Of a stretch of 64,000 nucleotides of DNA, positions 52,231 through 63,099 are shown piece after piece. The notes below the pieces were generated by a model. The model did not search any database. It saw only the letters and a list, made by a program, of their open reading frames with translations, and was not told where the DNA came from. The first letter of the stretch is position 1. The number at the start of each line of letters is the position of its first letter. The translations under genes were made by a program, and so were the position numbers. The DNA comes from Proteles cristata cristata (Eukaryota; Chordata; Mammalia; Carnivora; Hyaenidae): NCBI GenBank assembly GCA_017311185.1, contig JAESUZ010001735.1:1240001-1304000 (forward strand). The letters are read 5' to 3'.

Positions 52231-52436
52231 AAAAAATTTTTTTTAAGTTTATTCAGAGAGAGAGAGAGAGAGAGAGAAGGGGAGGGGCAGAGAGACAAGG
52301 AAGACACAGACTCTGAGCTCTCAGCACAGAGCCTGATGTGGGGCCCGAACTCACAAACTGTGAGATCATGACCCGAGCTGAAGTTGGATGCTTAACCGAC
52401 TGAGCCACGCAGGCGCCTCAAATTTTATTCCTCTTT
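52218..52436 (-). mobile_element. Feline CAN-SINE, antisense, at the same target
   Basis: Body 52232-52419. Flanks TTTTATCCCTCTT and TTTTATTCCTCTT. Shares the target with the preceding sense SINE, giving a tail-to-tail inverted pair 17 bp apart. Confidence 0.93.
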
Positions 52437-52675
52437 AAAGGCTGAAATAATATTCCACTGTATGGACAAACCACACATTTTGTTTATCCATCCACCTGTC
52501 AGGGGGCACTTGGGTTGTTGCCACCATTTGGTTGTTGTGAATAGTTCTGCCATTAACATGGGTGTGCAAATATTTGTCTGAGTTCCTGCTTTCAGTTCTT
52601 TTGGGTATATACTGAGAAGTGGGATTACTGGATCATATGGTGATTCTTTTTGAGGAACACCCAAACTGGAACCTT

Positions 52676-52894
52676 CATTTTAAAATCCAGTCACTCCCTG
52701 TGTTTGGGTCCATAACCACAAGGTCACAATGGGTGGGTGGGTTGGCGGGCTGATGAAGGACCCGAGAGAGAACATGAAGCTTTGGCTTTGGAGGGCACCC
52801 CTGGCCTGGTGTGGCTCCCATGCACATTTGTTCTTCTCCTTTCTCTCCTCTGCCTCGTTCAAAGACCCATTCATTTGTCCATTCCTTCATTTTT
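52676..52894. other. Unassigned sequence
   Basis: Nothing recognised. Confidence 0.4.
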
Positions 52895-53640
52895 CAACAC
52901 GTGCCTATACTGACTAATTTTGCCATATTTCAGGCATAGTGTTAGGTGCTGGGATATTTGGTGAAAATAAGCAGCCAATACTTCTGCCCTCAAGGAACTA
53001 ATATTTTGAAAATTATAAAGAGTCGAACAAACAAAACGAAGAAATCATACAGAAGTTTTAGAAAGTGAAGATGCTTAGGGAAAAATGAAATAGGGAAGAG
53101 GAACACAGGTGTAGTTTTAAACCGGGGGTGGGGGAAGGGGGATGTCAGATGCCTAGAAGGTGGCTTTTGAGCAAAGACCTGAAGGAGGGGAGGGAGTTGG
53201 CCATGTGGATTAAGGGCAGTGGCCTTTCAGACAGAGGGTACAGCCAGTACCAAGGCCCTGAGGATGGAGCCTCCCTGGGGTGCTCTGAGAGTAGCGCTGC
53301 TGGGGTAAAGTGACCAGGAGGAAGGGCGGGAGGGGGCGACGCTGGTGAGATCATGGGGGCAGGGTGCGTAGGGCCTTGCAGACCACAGCGAAGTCAGGGA
53401 CTTTCTGTCTGAGCCAAAGTAGGGCACCTCTGGAAAATTTTGACCAAAGGAGTAATGGGATCTGATTTTCTTTTCTCTTTTAAAAGCAGGATTATACCAC
53501 CTGCTATGTTGAGAGTAGATGGTGAGGCATACCAAGGTCAAGTCGGGGAGATGAGTTAGAGGGCAGGGACGGGATCCAGGTAGGAGAAGATAAGAATGTG
53601 CTCCAGGGTGTTACCCACGGAGGGAATGAGCAGCGTTTGG
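52895..53640 (-). mobile_element. L2 LINE 3' region, antisense, long
   Basis: GGCATAGTGTTAGGTGCTGGG, TTTTGAGCAAAGACCTGAAGG, GGGTACAGCCAGTACCAAGGCCCTGAGG, GGTGCGTAGGGCCTTGCAGACC, GGAGTAATGGGATCTGATTTTC. One of the longest L2 pieces here. Confidence 0.93.
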
Positions 53641-53919
53641 GTTCTGGATACGTGCTGGAGGTGGAGCTGACAGAACTTGCTGATAGATTGTGTGACCTGT
53701 TTGTCAGTAAAATGCTCTCAAGGAAACAAATGTTTTGCTTCATCTGTAGGAGTGGCTGCTAAGTATTTGGTATATCGGGACAAAATCAATTCGTTAATAG
53801 ATAATGTTGCTGTTGGGCTGGTGCCCGGATGGTCAGATTAATTGACTTTTACCTGCTGGTGCCTCATGGTCTCTACTCAGGCTCAGAGGAGGAAAAAAAT
53901 GCTGATAAGGAGAAGAGCT
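53641..53919. other. Unassigned sequence
   Basis: Nothing recognised. Confidence 0.4.
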
Positions 53920-54000
53920 AGTCTTGACTGAGAACTTACTTTATGTCAGACACTGTTCTTAGCACTCACATCTTATCCAGTAGATAAATATTCTTTGTTA
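53920..54000 (-). mobile_element. MIR SINE fragment, antisense
   Basis: TGAGAACTTACTTTATGTCAGACACTGTTCTTAGCACTC. Confidence 0.75.
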
Positions 54001-54149
54001 CATATTCAGAAAACTTTTTTTTTGAAATAACCACACACTTACAGAGAAATTGGGAGTATGGTACCAAAAAATATTTTTCCCGTGGAGTCATTTGACTGTT
54101 AGTTACTTCACCTGGCCTTTTGGTGCCTCAGTTTCCTCTAGTATAAAAT

Positions 54150-54370
54150 GGTTAGGAATGAGAGACTTCAGGTCAGATAGACCTAAGTTCAAATCTTAGA
54201 TCTACCACTGACTTGATGGATGGCGTAGGGCAACACAGAGCAGGTCTCAAAGCCTTAGTTTCTGCATCTGAAAAAGGGAATGATTAGAGCACCTGCTTCC
54301 TCAGGTGGATGTATGGATTTTGCTGGGCATCTACCAGAGAGCCTGGTCCATGGTAAGTGGGTGGTAAATG
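54150..54370 (+). mobile_element. MIR SINE
   Basis: ACCTAAGTTCAAATCTTAGATCTACCAC, AAGCCTTAGTTTCTGCATCTG, GAGAGCCTGGTCCATGGTAAG. A second MIR-like piece just upstream (GTGCCTCAGTTTCCTC, 54124). Confidence 0.82.
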
Positions 54371-54489
54371 TACTTCTGGGATTCTTGTTCAGGTCTCAGA
54401 AAACAGTGTGTTTCTTTCAAGTGGGGGGAGTATTAATTAGAGATACAATTTGGTCTGTGCCTGTGAGAGAGATCTTCAGGGAAGCGAAG

Positions 54490-54565
54490 AGTTGTCTTCC
54501 CATTTCACAGGCGAGGCAACTGAGTCCCAGAAAGAGTAAGAGGCTCTTGATAGGAAGCAGATGTG
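54490..54565 (-). mobile_element. MIR SINE fragment, antisense
   Basis: CCCATTTCACAGGCGAGGCAACTGAG. Confidence 0.7.
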
Positions 54566-55198
54566 GCATTTAAAGTTTTGTCTCTTGTTCAGTCTTCAGA
54601 ATATTCCATTAAAAGTGGATGTGTTACCTTCTGTGAGCAATTAAGGAAGAGTTATTGTGGAAGCACTTCTGATTAAAATGAAAACGCTTTGTTTCCACAG
54701 TAGCTTTGAACAATCCTCCCTCCCCCATCAAAATAAGCAACCCACTGCATTCTGGGTTAGTAGCTACCTGCAGCTGTACCCCAAAATCATGAGGTGTTTG
54801 AACATCAAAGCAGGGACCATTGTCTCCTCTCTTCACAATGAGGAAAAATGTGTTCTTCTGATTGAGACATAATTGCTTCAGGATCTCAGCAGGGAGGAGG
54901 CAGGACAAAATGCTGAAAGTCAGTCTGTACCTTTACAAAGTTATTTATGTTGTTTTCATTCAGCTTTGCTTTCTTTGGATTTCCATTAACTTTTTTTTCC
55001 TTGTTTACCGTGTATTGAGTGCTTACTGTGTCGTGACTTCGTCTTAAGCTCTTTATTTTTGTAGAGGAGCATTTTCCTCTCATGTCTCCCATTCAACTCA
55101 TTCCAGATTAACCATTTCTCCAATGAAATCTAACTCCAAAGGAATGCAGTGTTGGACAAATAAGTTTTAGTAGGAGATCCTTTGCTTGCACGCACATA
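54566..55198. other. Unassigned sequence
   Basis: No repeat recognised. Opposing frames at 54624-54908 are chance-like. Confidence 0.4.
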
Positions 55199-55270
55199 CA
55201 CATCCGTCCGTCCATCCATCCATCCATCCATCCATCCATCCATCCATCCATCTATCCATCCACCTACCTA
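55199..55270. repeat. (TCCA)n microsatellite
   Basis: About 14 TCCA units with CCGT and CTAT interruptions. Encodes the Ser-Ile-His-Pro (plus) and Trp-Met-Asp (minus) strings in chance frames. Confidence 0.96.
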
Positions 55271-55410
55271 TACATCCTGCGAAGAAGGTATTGCTATTTG
55301 CAACATATTGGGAAGGGACCCTCAGTTCAGAGGCTGTGATATGCCTAAGGTTACACAGCCAATAAGGAGTGCTGGAGTTTGCTTTAAGCAAGAAGGGGAA
55401 CTCACACCTC
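55271..55410 (-). mobile_element. MIR SINE, antisense
   Basis: CCTCAGTTCAGAGGCTGTGATATGCC, AAGGTTACACAGCCAATAAGGAGTGC. Confidence 0.75.
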
Positions 55411-55424
55411 CCCCATTGTCTATG

Positions 55425-56505
55425 GCAAGGGTCAGCAAACATTTTCTGTAAAGGACCAGAGAGTAGTTATTTTAGGTTTTGCAGGCCACATAGTTCCTTT
55501 CACAACAGAGTTCAGTTATCATAGCATGAAAGCAACTATAGACAATATGCAAATGAATGAGCGTATTCCAATAAAGCTTTGTTTAAAAAAGCAGAAGGCA
55601 GACCAGATTTTTTTAATTAAAAATTTAAATTTATTTTATATACATATATATTTTACAAATAGTTTATTGTCAAATTAGTTTCCACATAACACCCAGTGCT
55701 CATCTCCACGAGTGCCCTCCTCCATGCCCATCCCGCCTCCCCCCTACATCCATCAGTTCTCAGTTTTTGTCAGCATTCAAGAGTCTCTCATGGTTTGCCT
55801 CTCTCCCTTTCCCCCACCATTTCCACCCTTCTTCTCCCCCTTGGTCCTCTGTTAAGTTCCTCCTAATCCTCCTATATGTGCAAACATATGATATTTGTCC
55901 TTATCTGCCTGACTTATTTCACTCAGCATAACACCCTCAAGGTCCATCCATGTTGCTACACACGGCCAGATTTCATTTGGTCTCATTGCCATGTAGTATT
56001 CCATGGTATAGATAAACCACATCTTCTTGATCCATTCGTCCATTAATGGACACTTAGGCTCTTTCCATGTTTTGGCTATTGTTGAGAGTGGTGCTATGAA
56101 CATTGGGGTACATATGCTCCTATGCCTCAGCATTTCTATATCCCTTGGGTAAATTCCTAGCAGTGCTATTGCTGGGTCATAGGGGAGTTCTATTGTTAAT
56201 TTTTTGAGGAACCTCCACACTGTTTTCCAGAAGGGCTGTACCAGTTTACATTCCCACCAATAGTGTAAGAGGGTGCTCGTTTCTCCACATCCTCGCCAGC
56301 ATCTCGTGTTCTCTGATTTGCTCATGTTAGCCACTCTGACTGGTGTGAGGTGGTATCTCAGTGTCATTTTGATTTGTATTTCCCTGATGAGGAGGGATGC
56401 TGAGCATCGTTTCATATGTTTGTTGGCCATCTGGATGTCCTCTTTGGAGAAGTGTCTGTTCATACCTGGCAGACCAGATTTGACCCATGGGCCATAGTCT
56501 CCCAA
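55425..56505 (-). mobile_element. Non-autonomous hAT-type DNA transposon, host of an L1
   Basis: GGGTCAGCAAACATTTTCTGTAAAGG at the left end, TTTTGCAGGCCACATAG, ATGCAAATGAATGAGCG, AATAAAGCTTTG, then the L1, then ATTTGACCCATGGGCCATAG. Reverse orientation of the 44.5 kb copy. Confidence 0.75.
55597..56481 (-). mobile_element. Young carnivore L1 3' end with open ORF2 C-terminus, 14 bp TSD
   Basis: TSD GGCAGACCAGATTT at 55597-55610 and 56468-56481. About 857 bp: AT-rich tail, 3' UTR, then the ORF2 C-terminal part. On minus about 200 codons (from about 56460 to the stop at 55852) are free of stops. Cues include [35 protein letters not shown] and SEISQADKDKYHM, typical of the L1 ORF2 cysteine-rich/C-terminal segment. 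The reading frame continues upstream into hAT sequence, so the first 17 residues of that frame are not L1. Confidence 0.95.
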
Positions 56506-56990
56506 CTCCTGCTCCATGGTTCTGAGGGTTGTGAATCATGGTGACCCATTCTTCCTGAACCGCGAGCTACAGAGGCGGGCACATGACCAAGATGGGCCAA
56601 TCAGAGTCTTCTCTAGGATTGCTAAAATGATGACAAAAGAGAGAGGAAGTATGTTTGTCATTGCTGCTAAGCTAGTAGAATGAGTGTGTGGGGTGGAGGT
56701 GGCCATCATGTAGAGTGAAATTGAGCAGAGACAAGAATGGCCAAGCAGTTGGTAGGAGGTGTGTGTGTGTGAGAGAGAGAGAGAAAGGGAGAGAGCAAGA
56801 GAGCAAGAGAGAGTGAGAGAGATTGATTGATTATTGGCTAAGCTCCTGAATTCAGCCATGCCTTAGCTGAGTTGAATATATATTTCCAGATTCCCCAATA
56901 ATGTGAATCCATAAATCTCCTTTTTGTTTGCTTAAATATGTTTGAAGTGGGTTTCTGCCACTTGAAACTAAGAGTCCAGACTAATAGCCC
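56506..56990 (+). mobile_element. Ancient LTR-like repeat with (GT)(GA)n
   Basis: GGCACATGACCAAGATGGGCCAATCAGAG, TCCTTTTTGTTTGCTTAAATATG, GTGGGTTTCTGCCACTTG, AAGAGTCCAGACTAATA follow an old LTR-type pattern. (GT)n(GA)n at 56760-56830. Name uncertain. Confidence 0.5.
56760..56830. repeat. (GT)n(GA)n microsatellite and purine tract
   Basis: GTGTGTGTGTGAGAGAGAGAG then GAGAGAGCAAGAGAGC units. Confidence 0.9.
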
Positions 56991-57309
56991 CAGTGTATTG
57001 GTCTCATAGTTTCAGAACACAGGCTCAGTGTCCCCACGTGGTTAGAAACATGGCTTCTGACAGCTGGGGAGTCACATCTTTTTAACATCATAACCCAGAA
57101 AAAGAGGTTGACTTCCTCACTAGTTTTAACAGAAAATCCCAAGGAAAACCTCAGATTGTGACTGTTGGGTAACTTGTCCATCCCCAGATTTCATTTTGTT
57201 CAGAAGGATGGAAGACTCTGGTTGACTGATAGGCTAGGGATGGGGAAGAAGTTTGTGGGGCACGTTCTGAGAAGCCAAAATCAGCAGTTCCCAAGGGGGA
57301 TGATTCTTG
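56991..57309. other. Unassigned sequence
   Basis: CAAGGAAAACCTCAGATTGTGAC echoes CAAGGAAGGCCTCTGATTAC at 57.84 kb, suggesting related old repeats. Confidence 0.35.
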
Positions 57310-57620
57310 GGTTGAGTCTTGAAGAAGGTACATGGAAAGGTCAAAATATTTCAGGCATAAGTAACAGCAAGTGTAAATACAGAAGTATAAGGGAAATGCT
57401 GGGAGTTCAAGTGGCTTGCAGATAAAAGGATAAAGTACATATGGAGAGATGTGAGGAAATGAAGTTGGAGATAAGAAAGAGCAGTGGTCAGACCAGGAAG
57501 GACAATGTAAGTCAGACTATGTCACCTAAGGCTGTGGGTATCTATTTGGGGGATTCACAAAAGATATGGCTGATCGGATTATCTCTCCAGAAAATAGCCT
57601 TTGGTTGTAGGATGAAAAAT
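57310..57620 (-). mobile_element. Possible L2, antisense, strongly diverged
   Basis: TTGAGTCTTGAAGAAGGTACATGG, TATTTCAGGCATAAGTAACAGCAAGTG. Weak. Confidence 0.45.
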
Positions 57621-58437
57621 GGAACAGAGTAGATACAGGGAAACAAGTAAGGAATATTTATAGTTACCCAGGTATGTAGAAGTGGCTCCCAGATGTGACA
57701 GTTGGAAGAAACGTCACTTCTTTGTATAGTTTATTAGAGGCCTAGAGGAGTCATGCAGGTATTGCTGCTGGATTGGCTCACTGAGGTTTTGAGTTCTAGT
57801 GAATTGTTCTTGTCTTCATCACACGGAAGAAAAGCCCAAGGAAGGCCTCTGATTACTAAGCTTGGGTCACATGTCCATCTCTAAAAACTCCTTTTGTTCC
57901 AAAGGAAACCTGCAGAGAGGAGGGCAGCTTTCAGTTTTGGATCGCTGGCTGCAAGACATGTTGCCTACTATAGTCTCTGTAGGAGATGAGTTTTGTGTTC
58001 TACGCTATATTTACTCTGTGTACCTGATTTCAGCACCTCAGGGACGGACAGCTCCACCCCCCAAGTACATACTGCGTAGTCTCTATGCTTTTGTGCTTCA
58101 GAGCTCTTTCCCATAAAGCAGAAGACCACTGAGCCCATGCACGGGCCGGAAGGGCTGGGGCATTTATTTTCCCAGGAGTAACCTTCAGTCAGTGGGAGAC
58201 AAAAGCCAATGGATAAATTCTATATTTTACATAGTTCCTTGGAGGCTCCCCAGCAAAGTTGAACCCTACTTCTACACAGAGATAGTCAGTTCCCTAGCAC
58301 ACCTTTAATGGCTTTTCTTTCTTCATCATATCACTGTCTTACTCCCTCATCCCTCTTCCTGTGGTCACCACCCAAATAAACTCTACATCCGAGTCCCAAT
58401 CTTAAGATTTGCTTTCGAAGGAGTCCAAAAAGTAGGT
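57621..58437. other. Mostly unassigned
   Basis: 57820-57920 has an old-repeat phrase (AGCTTGGGTCACATGTCCATC). The rest is not recognised. Confidence 0.4.
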
Positions 58438-58677
58438 AAGATCCAGGAACAGGGGTCCCTGGGTGGCTTGGTTGAGCATCCAACTTTGGCTCAGGTCATG
58501 ATCTCACAGTTGGTGAGTTTGAGCCCCATGTCGGGCTCTGTGTTGACAGCTAAGAGCCTGGAGCCTGCTTAGGATTCTGTGTCTCCCTCATTCTCTGCCC
58601 CTCCCCTGCTCATGCTCTGTCTCTGTCTCTGTCTCTCTCAAAAATAAATAAACATTAAAAAAAAAGATCCAGGAACA
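58438..58677 (+). mobile_element. Feline CAN-SINE, 14 bp TSD
   Basis: TSD AAGATCCAGGAACA at 58438-58451 and 58664-58677. The A-box region is shortened (GGCTTGGTTGAGCATCC). Confidence 0.96.
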
Positions 58678-58804
58678 AATGCTTGTGTGAAACAAGGATC
58701 ATTATGACTTGTGTCCACAGGGAATGTCAGCAATAAAGGAGTGTTAGAAACTCAGAACTCTTGAACCTTCTTTATCAGGAGGCCATATTTTCCCACTGAC
58801 TTAC

Positions 58805-59010
58805 AGGATTCAATACATCCCGTTTTGAATCCTGCCTGCTGTACTTGTTAGAAGTGACAAATCACTTAACAGCCTGTGCCTCACCTTCCTCATCTGTAGA
58901 ATGGGAATAATGATTGTTCCTACCTCAGAGGTTAAGTGTTGTAAACATTAAATGAATAAATACAGATAAAGGGCTTGGAACAGTGCCTGACATAAGGTTA
59001 GATAGTCTAC
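58805..59010 (+). mobile_element. MIR SINE
   Basis: TTTTGAATCCTGCCTGCTGTAC, CACTTAACAGCCTGTGCCTCACC, CATCTGTAGAATGGGAATAATG, GGAACAGTGCCTGACATAAGG. Almost complete. Confidence 0.93.
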
Positions 59011-60564
59011 AAGTTTTTTGTTATTAGCAGTATTATTACTGTTTTTCCTGCATTTAAATGCTTGCTTGATTTGGACTGTTAGCAGTCTTTCTTCACATTT
59101 CTTTTATCCTCTGAATTTATGGTCTATAAACAAAAGCTTAATTGCATAAGGAGATTACATTTATTTATTGGAACCTAGTCGTGAGTTCATTTGACAAAGA
59201 AGCATCATCATCTTATAATGCAAACGATCACCCTTAACTGTTCTTGTAAATGCAGATTTTTAAAAAACGCAGATTCCCTGAAAGCTACTGTGCTATTGCA
59301 AAGCCTTCTTGGGCCACATGTGGCCTTTTATGGTCACAGTAACTGCAAAGGCACAAAGCCATGCTCTGGTCAGGTCAGGTGATACTAAATGAATCTAGAA
59401 TCCAAAGCATCAGTTTCAAGACTAGCAGACCAGCCCCCTTTTAACTCACCAGGAGCAAGCACTGACATATCAGACAATTCCAATGTCTTGCATTCACCTG
59501 AGCTGGGAGTCAGGTTCTGCAGATTCAGCCGTGGCTGCCGTCGCAATGTAGGTCACTGACAGGAAATTACCTTGCTGCTGTTTCAGACAGAAGCAGAACT
59601 TAAGAGTTTATGTCCTTTTTTCTCTGCTGTGTGGTGCCACGGGCATTTTAATGGTACAGGGGCAGTGGAGGGTATATCTGACAGCCTTGCCTCTTAGTGT
59701 TCTGTTCTATTCACGAGATTGGTGACCATATTCTGAATTTCCTTCCCTGGACATGTCTTTGGCCCTCATTGCCATCAACTCTCCCTTGACATTGGAACCA
59801 GCTCATGACTCCCAGGTCTGACACCTATAGACCTTACCCCCAAACCTATCCTGTTTTGCTGCTACAGTCCAGCCAGGCAGTTGAGGGTGTGAAAATCAGG
59901 CTGCTGTAGTTTCTCTGTTCATAGTTGAGATTTGGGAGAATCAGAGGCAGAGGGCTCCCCCACGCCCCCCACCAAATTCAAGATTCTTTCTGGTCTAAGT
60001 GAACTGAGAAAGCAGTGGCTAGTGTGGCAAAGAGATGCCTGTCAGGGAGCTTGGTGGAGGAAGGGATCACCTTGCTTCACCCTCTCAGAAATCCATATGA
60101 CTTTTAACTCTCTTGGGTTCAAAACAAAATACCGACACAGATTCATATGCAGACATTTGTCTTCTCAGTAGCTTCATGAACAATGAAAAATGAATAAGAA
60201 TTTTTCTTCTACTCTCTATTTCAAATCTCTTGCTTCATCCAAACCCACCAAAGACAGCAATGCATCATTGCTAACCAGAGGTGGTGGGTATGGGTTTGCA
60301 GGATGCTTACTATTCAAGATGAGGGTTGTGAATAGGGGTTGAAGTCCAGCACATACTCTGCTTACCACCTGGGTGGAGTTGGAGAAAGGACTCCTTTTCT
60401 TAATTTACACAGGCTATATGAACTAGCAATGACCCTGAAAATAATAGTTAAGAACAAAGCTGACTTGTGGTAAAAAAGAAAAAAAGAAATGATGGTGAAA
60501 AAGCCTTATAAGTCCATTGCCACCAACTCATTGTGACCATTGATGCTTAAAAGTTTTACCAGTG
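59011..60564. other. Unassigned, repeat-poor, about 1.55 kb
   Basis: Longest stretch without a called repeat in the right third. No exon, CpG cluster or motif stands out. TCATGACTCCCAGGTCTGAC (59803) could be a remnant of L2 coding sequence. Confidence 0.4.
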
Positions 60565-60720
60565 ATCTTTTTTTTTCCGTTACAAAGATAATACCCATTT
60601 TTATAAATAAATCCAAATCACAAAGAAATAGAGTAGAAAGTGACACCCCGCCCTCAATCCCCTTAAGCTCCACAAAGCCAGTTACTATTAAATGTTTGCT
60701 TGGTCTACTTCGAGATTTTT
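60565..60720 (-). mobile_element. Old L1 3'-end-like fragment, antisense
   Basis: CGTTACAAAGATAATACCC, AATCACAAAGAAATAGAGTAG, CCACAAAGCCAGTTACTATT. Confidence 0.4.
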
Positions 60721-61050
60721 AAAATATTTGTGATTGGCTGGAGGGGAGATGAAGAGGATGGTCTTGGTGAAATGAATGATTTCTGCTCTACCTAATGTCT
60801 GACCCTCCATTCCAGCCTTGTTCTCAGGCTGATGGATCCCAAGACAGAAGAACCCAAAATCTTTTGAAGCATAGTCTTGGAATCGGCACACCATCACCTG
60901 CTACATGCTAATGGCCCAAACAAAGCCAGCCCAGATTTAAGGGCTGGGAAAGCAGACCCCACCTCTTGAGGGATACTGGGAAGTCATTAACTGAGACCAT
61001 GAATGCAATTAATCAACGATTATGGGAAATGTACAGTTTCGGTTGTTAAA
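60721..61050. other. Unassigned sequence
   Basis: Nothing recognised. Confidence 0.4.
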
Positions 61051-61266
61051 AAAATTCCTGGCATTGGGGCGCTTAGGTGGCTCAGTTAGTTGAGTGTCTG
61101 ACTCTTGGTTTTGGGTCGGGTCATGATCTTGCAGTTTGTGAGTTCAAGCTCTGTGTCAGGTTCTGCACTGACAGCACAGAGCCTGCTTGAGATTCTCTCT
61201 CCCTCCCTCTCTCTTTGCCCTTCCTCCCCTCAAGATCAATAAAGAAACTTAAAAAATCTTGGCATT
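61051..61266 (+). mobile_element. CAN-SINE, older type
   Basis: Flanks AATTCCTGGCATT and AAATCTTGGCATT (imperfect). Older wording GACTCTTGGTTTTGGGTC, GCACTGACAGCACAGAGCCTGC, short tail CAAGATCAATAAAG. Confidence 0.92.
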
Positions 61267-61404
61267 AAGACATTGTTCTGATTTCTGAGCCACCAGCCAT
61301 GAGTCATTTATTTTTATGATTAACAGATTAAAAAGTGGACTTTGAAAAGCGGACATATAGCAATTGGCAGGGGCCAATTCCTACTTGGACTCTTTATATT
61401 AGTT

Positions 61405-61656
61405 AAGACGCAGCTTAAAATAAAAAAAAAGGGGGGGGGACACCTGGGTGGCTTAGTCGGTTAAGCGTCCGACTTTCGCTTAGGTCATGATCTCGCGGTT
61501 CGTGGGTTCGAGCCCCGCATCAGGCTCTGGGCTGACTGCCAGCTCAGAGCCAGGAGCCTATTTCAGAGTCTGTATCTCCCTCTCTCTCTGACCCTCCCCT
61601 GTTCACACTGTCTCTCTCTCTGTCTCCTAGAAAAAAAAAAAAAAAAGATGCAGCTT
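61405..61656 (+). mobile_element. Feline CAN-SINE, subfamily B, G-run head
   Basis: Flanks AAGACGCAGCTT (61405) and AAGATGCAGCTT (61645). An A-run then nine G precede CACCTGGGTGGC, so the 5' end gained untemplated or slipped bases. B marks: CTTTCGCTTAGG, CTGACTGCCAGC and CTCCTAGAA are present. Confidence 0.94.
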
Positions 61657-62125
61657 TCGCTGCTGTAAAAAGACACCTAAAAATGAGATAAATGTTTATT
61701 TCTTTATTCAGTGAAAGTCTGGGAATACAGGTCAAGATTGATGTGATTGCTTCACAATAGTTGAGTCCTAGACAAGCATTTAAAAATTTTGTTTGCTCTG
61801 CCATCCTCAAATTCATGGTTATCATTACATGGCCTAAAATGGCTGCTCCAGTTCCTGCCATTACATCTACATCCCAGTGGTAAGGAGGAAAGAGTAGGTG
61901 GGGGCATGCCTCTTCCCTTTAAAGGAACTACTTTAAAATTGCCCATATCTCTTCTGCTCACATCTCATTAGCTTTGACTTATTCTCATGGCCACAGCTAG
62001 CTGTAAGGGAAGGATTGTTTTTAGTGCAGGTGGCTATGTGCCCAGTTAAACTTTAAGGACTCTCTTACTAAAAGAAGGAGGGAAGAATAGATATTGAGGA
62101 ACAAAGTCTGTGTTCCCTTTTGCAT
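61657..62125 (-). mobile_element. Ancient LTR-like repeat, antisense, family uncertain
   Basis: CTCTGCCATCCTCAAATTCATGG, AAAATGGCTGCTCCAGTTCCTGCCATTACATCTAC, CTTCTGCTCACATCTCATT, GGCCACAGCTAGCTGTAAGGG follow an old mammalian repeat consensus. Confidence 0.55.
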
Positions 62126-63099
62126 TTTCCCCAGGCAGACTAGAGGTTGGTGAAGAAGTATCAGCTGACAAACCAAAGACCAGATCTGTAGTGTGGGAAT
62201 TAGAGGCACTTCACAGTTTGTAAATCGGAGAGTAGCAGGAAGTATAAGAGCCTAGTCTTTGGAGGCCAACAGACTGGGGCTTTGTATTAGAGTTCTCCAG
62301 AAAAATAGACCCGGTAAGAACCAATCTCTCCCTCTTTCTCTCTGTTTCATGTCTCCTGAGTTATATCAGCCCTCCCAGGCAACCTTCCTGTGACCATCTG
62401 GAGGTAGAGAATGTATACGATTGTTATCCCTGACCCTGTCCAGGAATTCATCAAGATACCAATATAAGTTTCATTCTGAGGATTTGGCTGTCAGGGTGTT
62501 TATGTAAGAGGTACAGAAGCAGCGGGATAAACCCTTGTCTGATGGGCAGTAGAAAGTTTTAAGCGGGTTTATTTGGAAAAAAATCAGGACCCAATCAACT
62601 CAATTCTCACTCAGGGGCTTCCCTTCCTTGGTGTATTTTACACATCATAAGTGAAAGTCAGGGCTAGCTTTTCAATTTTGTCACAGCAACCAGAGACTAA
62701 AGAATTCTGTGCAGCAAGGTCCCACGGGGCAGCTTCCAAACCTGTAAAACAGTGGCGATCTCTCCTCAGCTCTAAAGGGACGGCATTTGCAGAAGCATCC
62801 TAGCCGAATCTCTTTCTTTCATCTCTGTCAAAGTTAAAACCACACTGGGCAGGTTTTATGTGTCAAAAGTTTTATTATTTGGCAGCAGAACTTGCTACTT
62901 CCCTGTTAAAAGAAATAACTTTTTCCCCCCTCATGGCTTACCTCTAGAATTTTTTCAAGAGGTGCCATGGCTTTTCCGAGGGGCCGAGGGCAAGCTTTCA
63001 TGTTTCTTAAAGGTTCTCAGAGGACCAGAAATGTTAGACAAAATGTCAGAGGTAGCTTTACACCCCCAGAATGTGTTTATTATGACTGTAAACTTTTCT
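62126..63099. other. Mostly unassigned
   Basis: 62235-62285 may be a MIR start (AAGAGCCTAGTCTTTGGAGGCC). TTGTATTAGAGTTCTCCAG at 62282 starts a possible old repeat. Confidence 0.4.

Larger units (their letters stand above)
51430..52675 (-). mobile_element. L1M ORF2/3' UTR, antisense, cut by three SINEs
   Basis: Collinear pieces: 51430-51497, 51701-52024 (TTTAAGTGTACAGTTGAGTGGC; AAGTGGAATCATACGATATTTG) and 52420-52675 (GGCTGAAATAATATTCCACTG; TTTGGGTATATACTGAGAAGTGG). Confidence 0.93.

Noticed and set aside
55182..55451. Repetitive (TCCA)n as a CRISPR-like or satellite array
   Set aside because: A 4 bp microsatellite with no spacers. CRISPR arrays do not occur in vertebrate nuclear genomes.
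55852..56517. 221-codon frame as a host gene
   Set aside because: About 200 codons are the L1 ORF2 C-terminus. The start lies in flanking hAT DNA.
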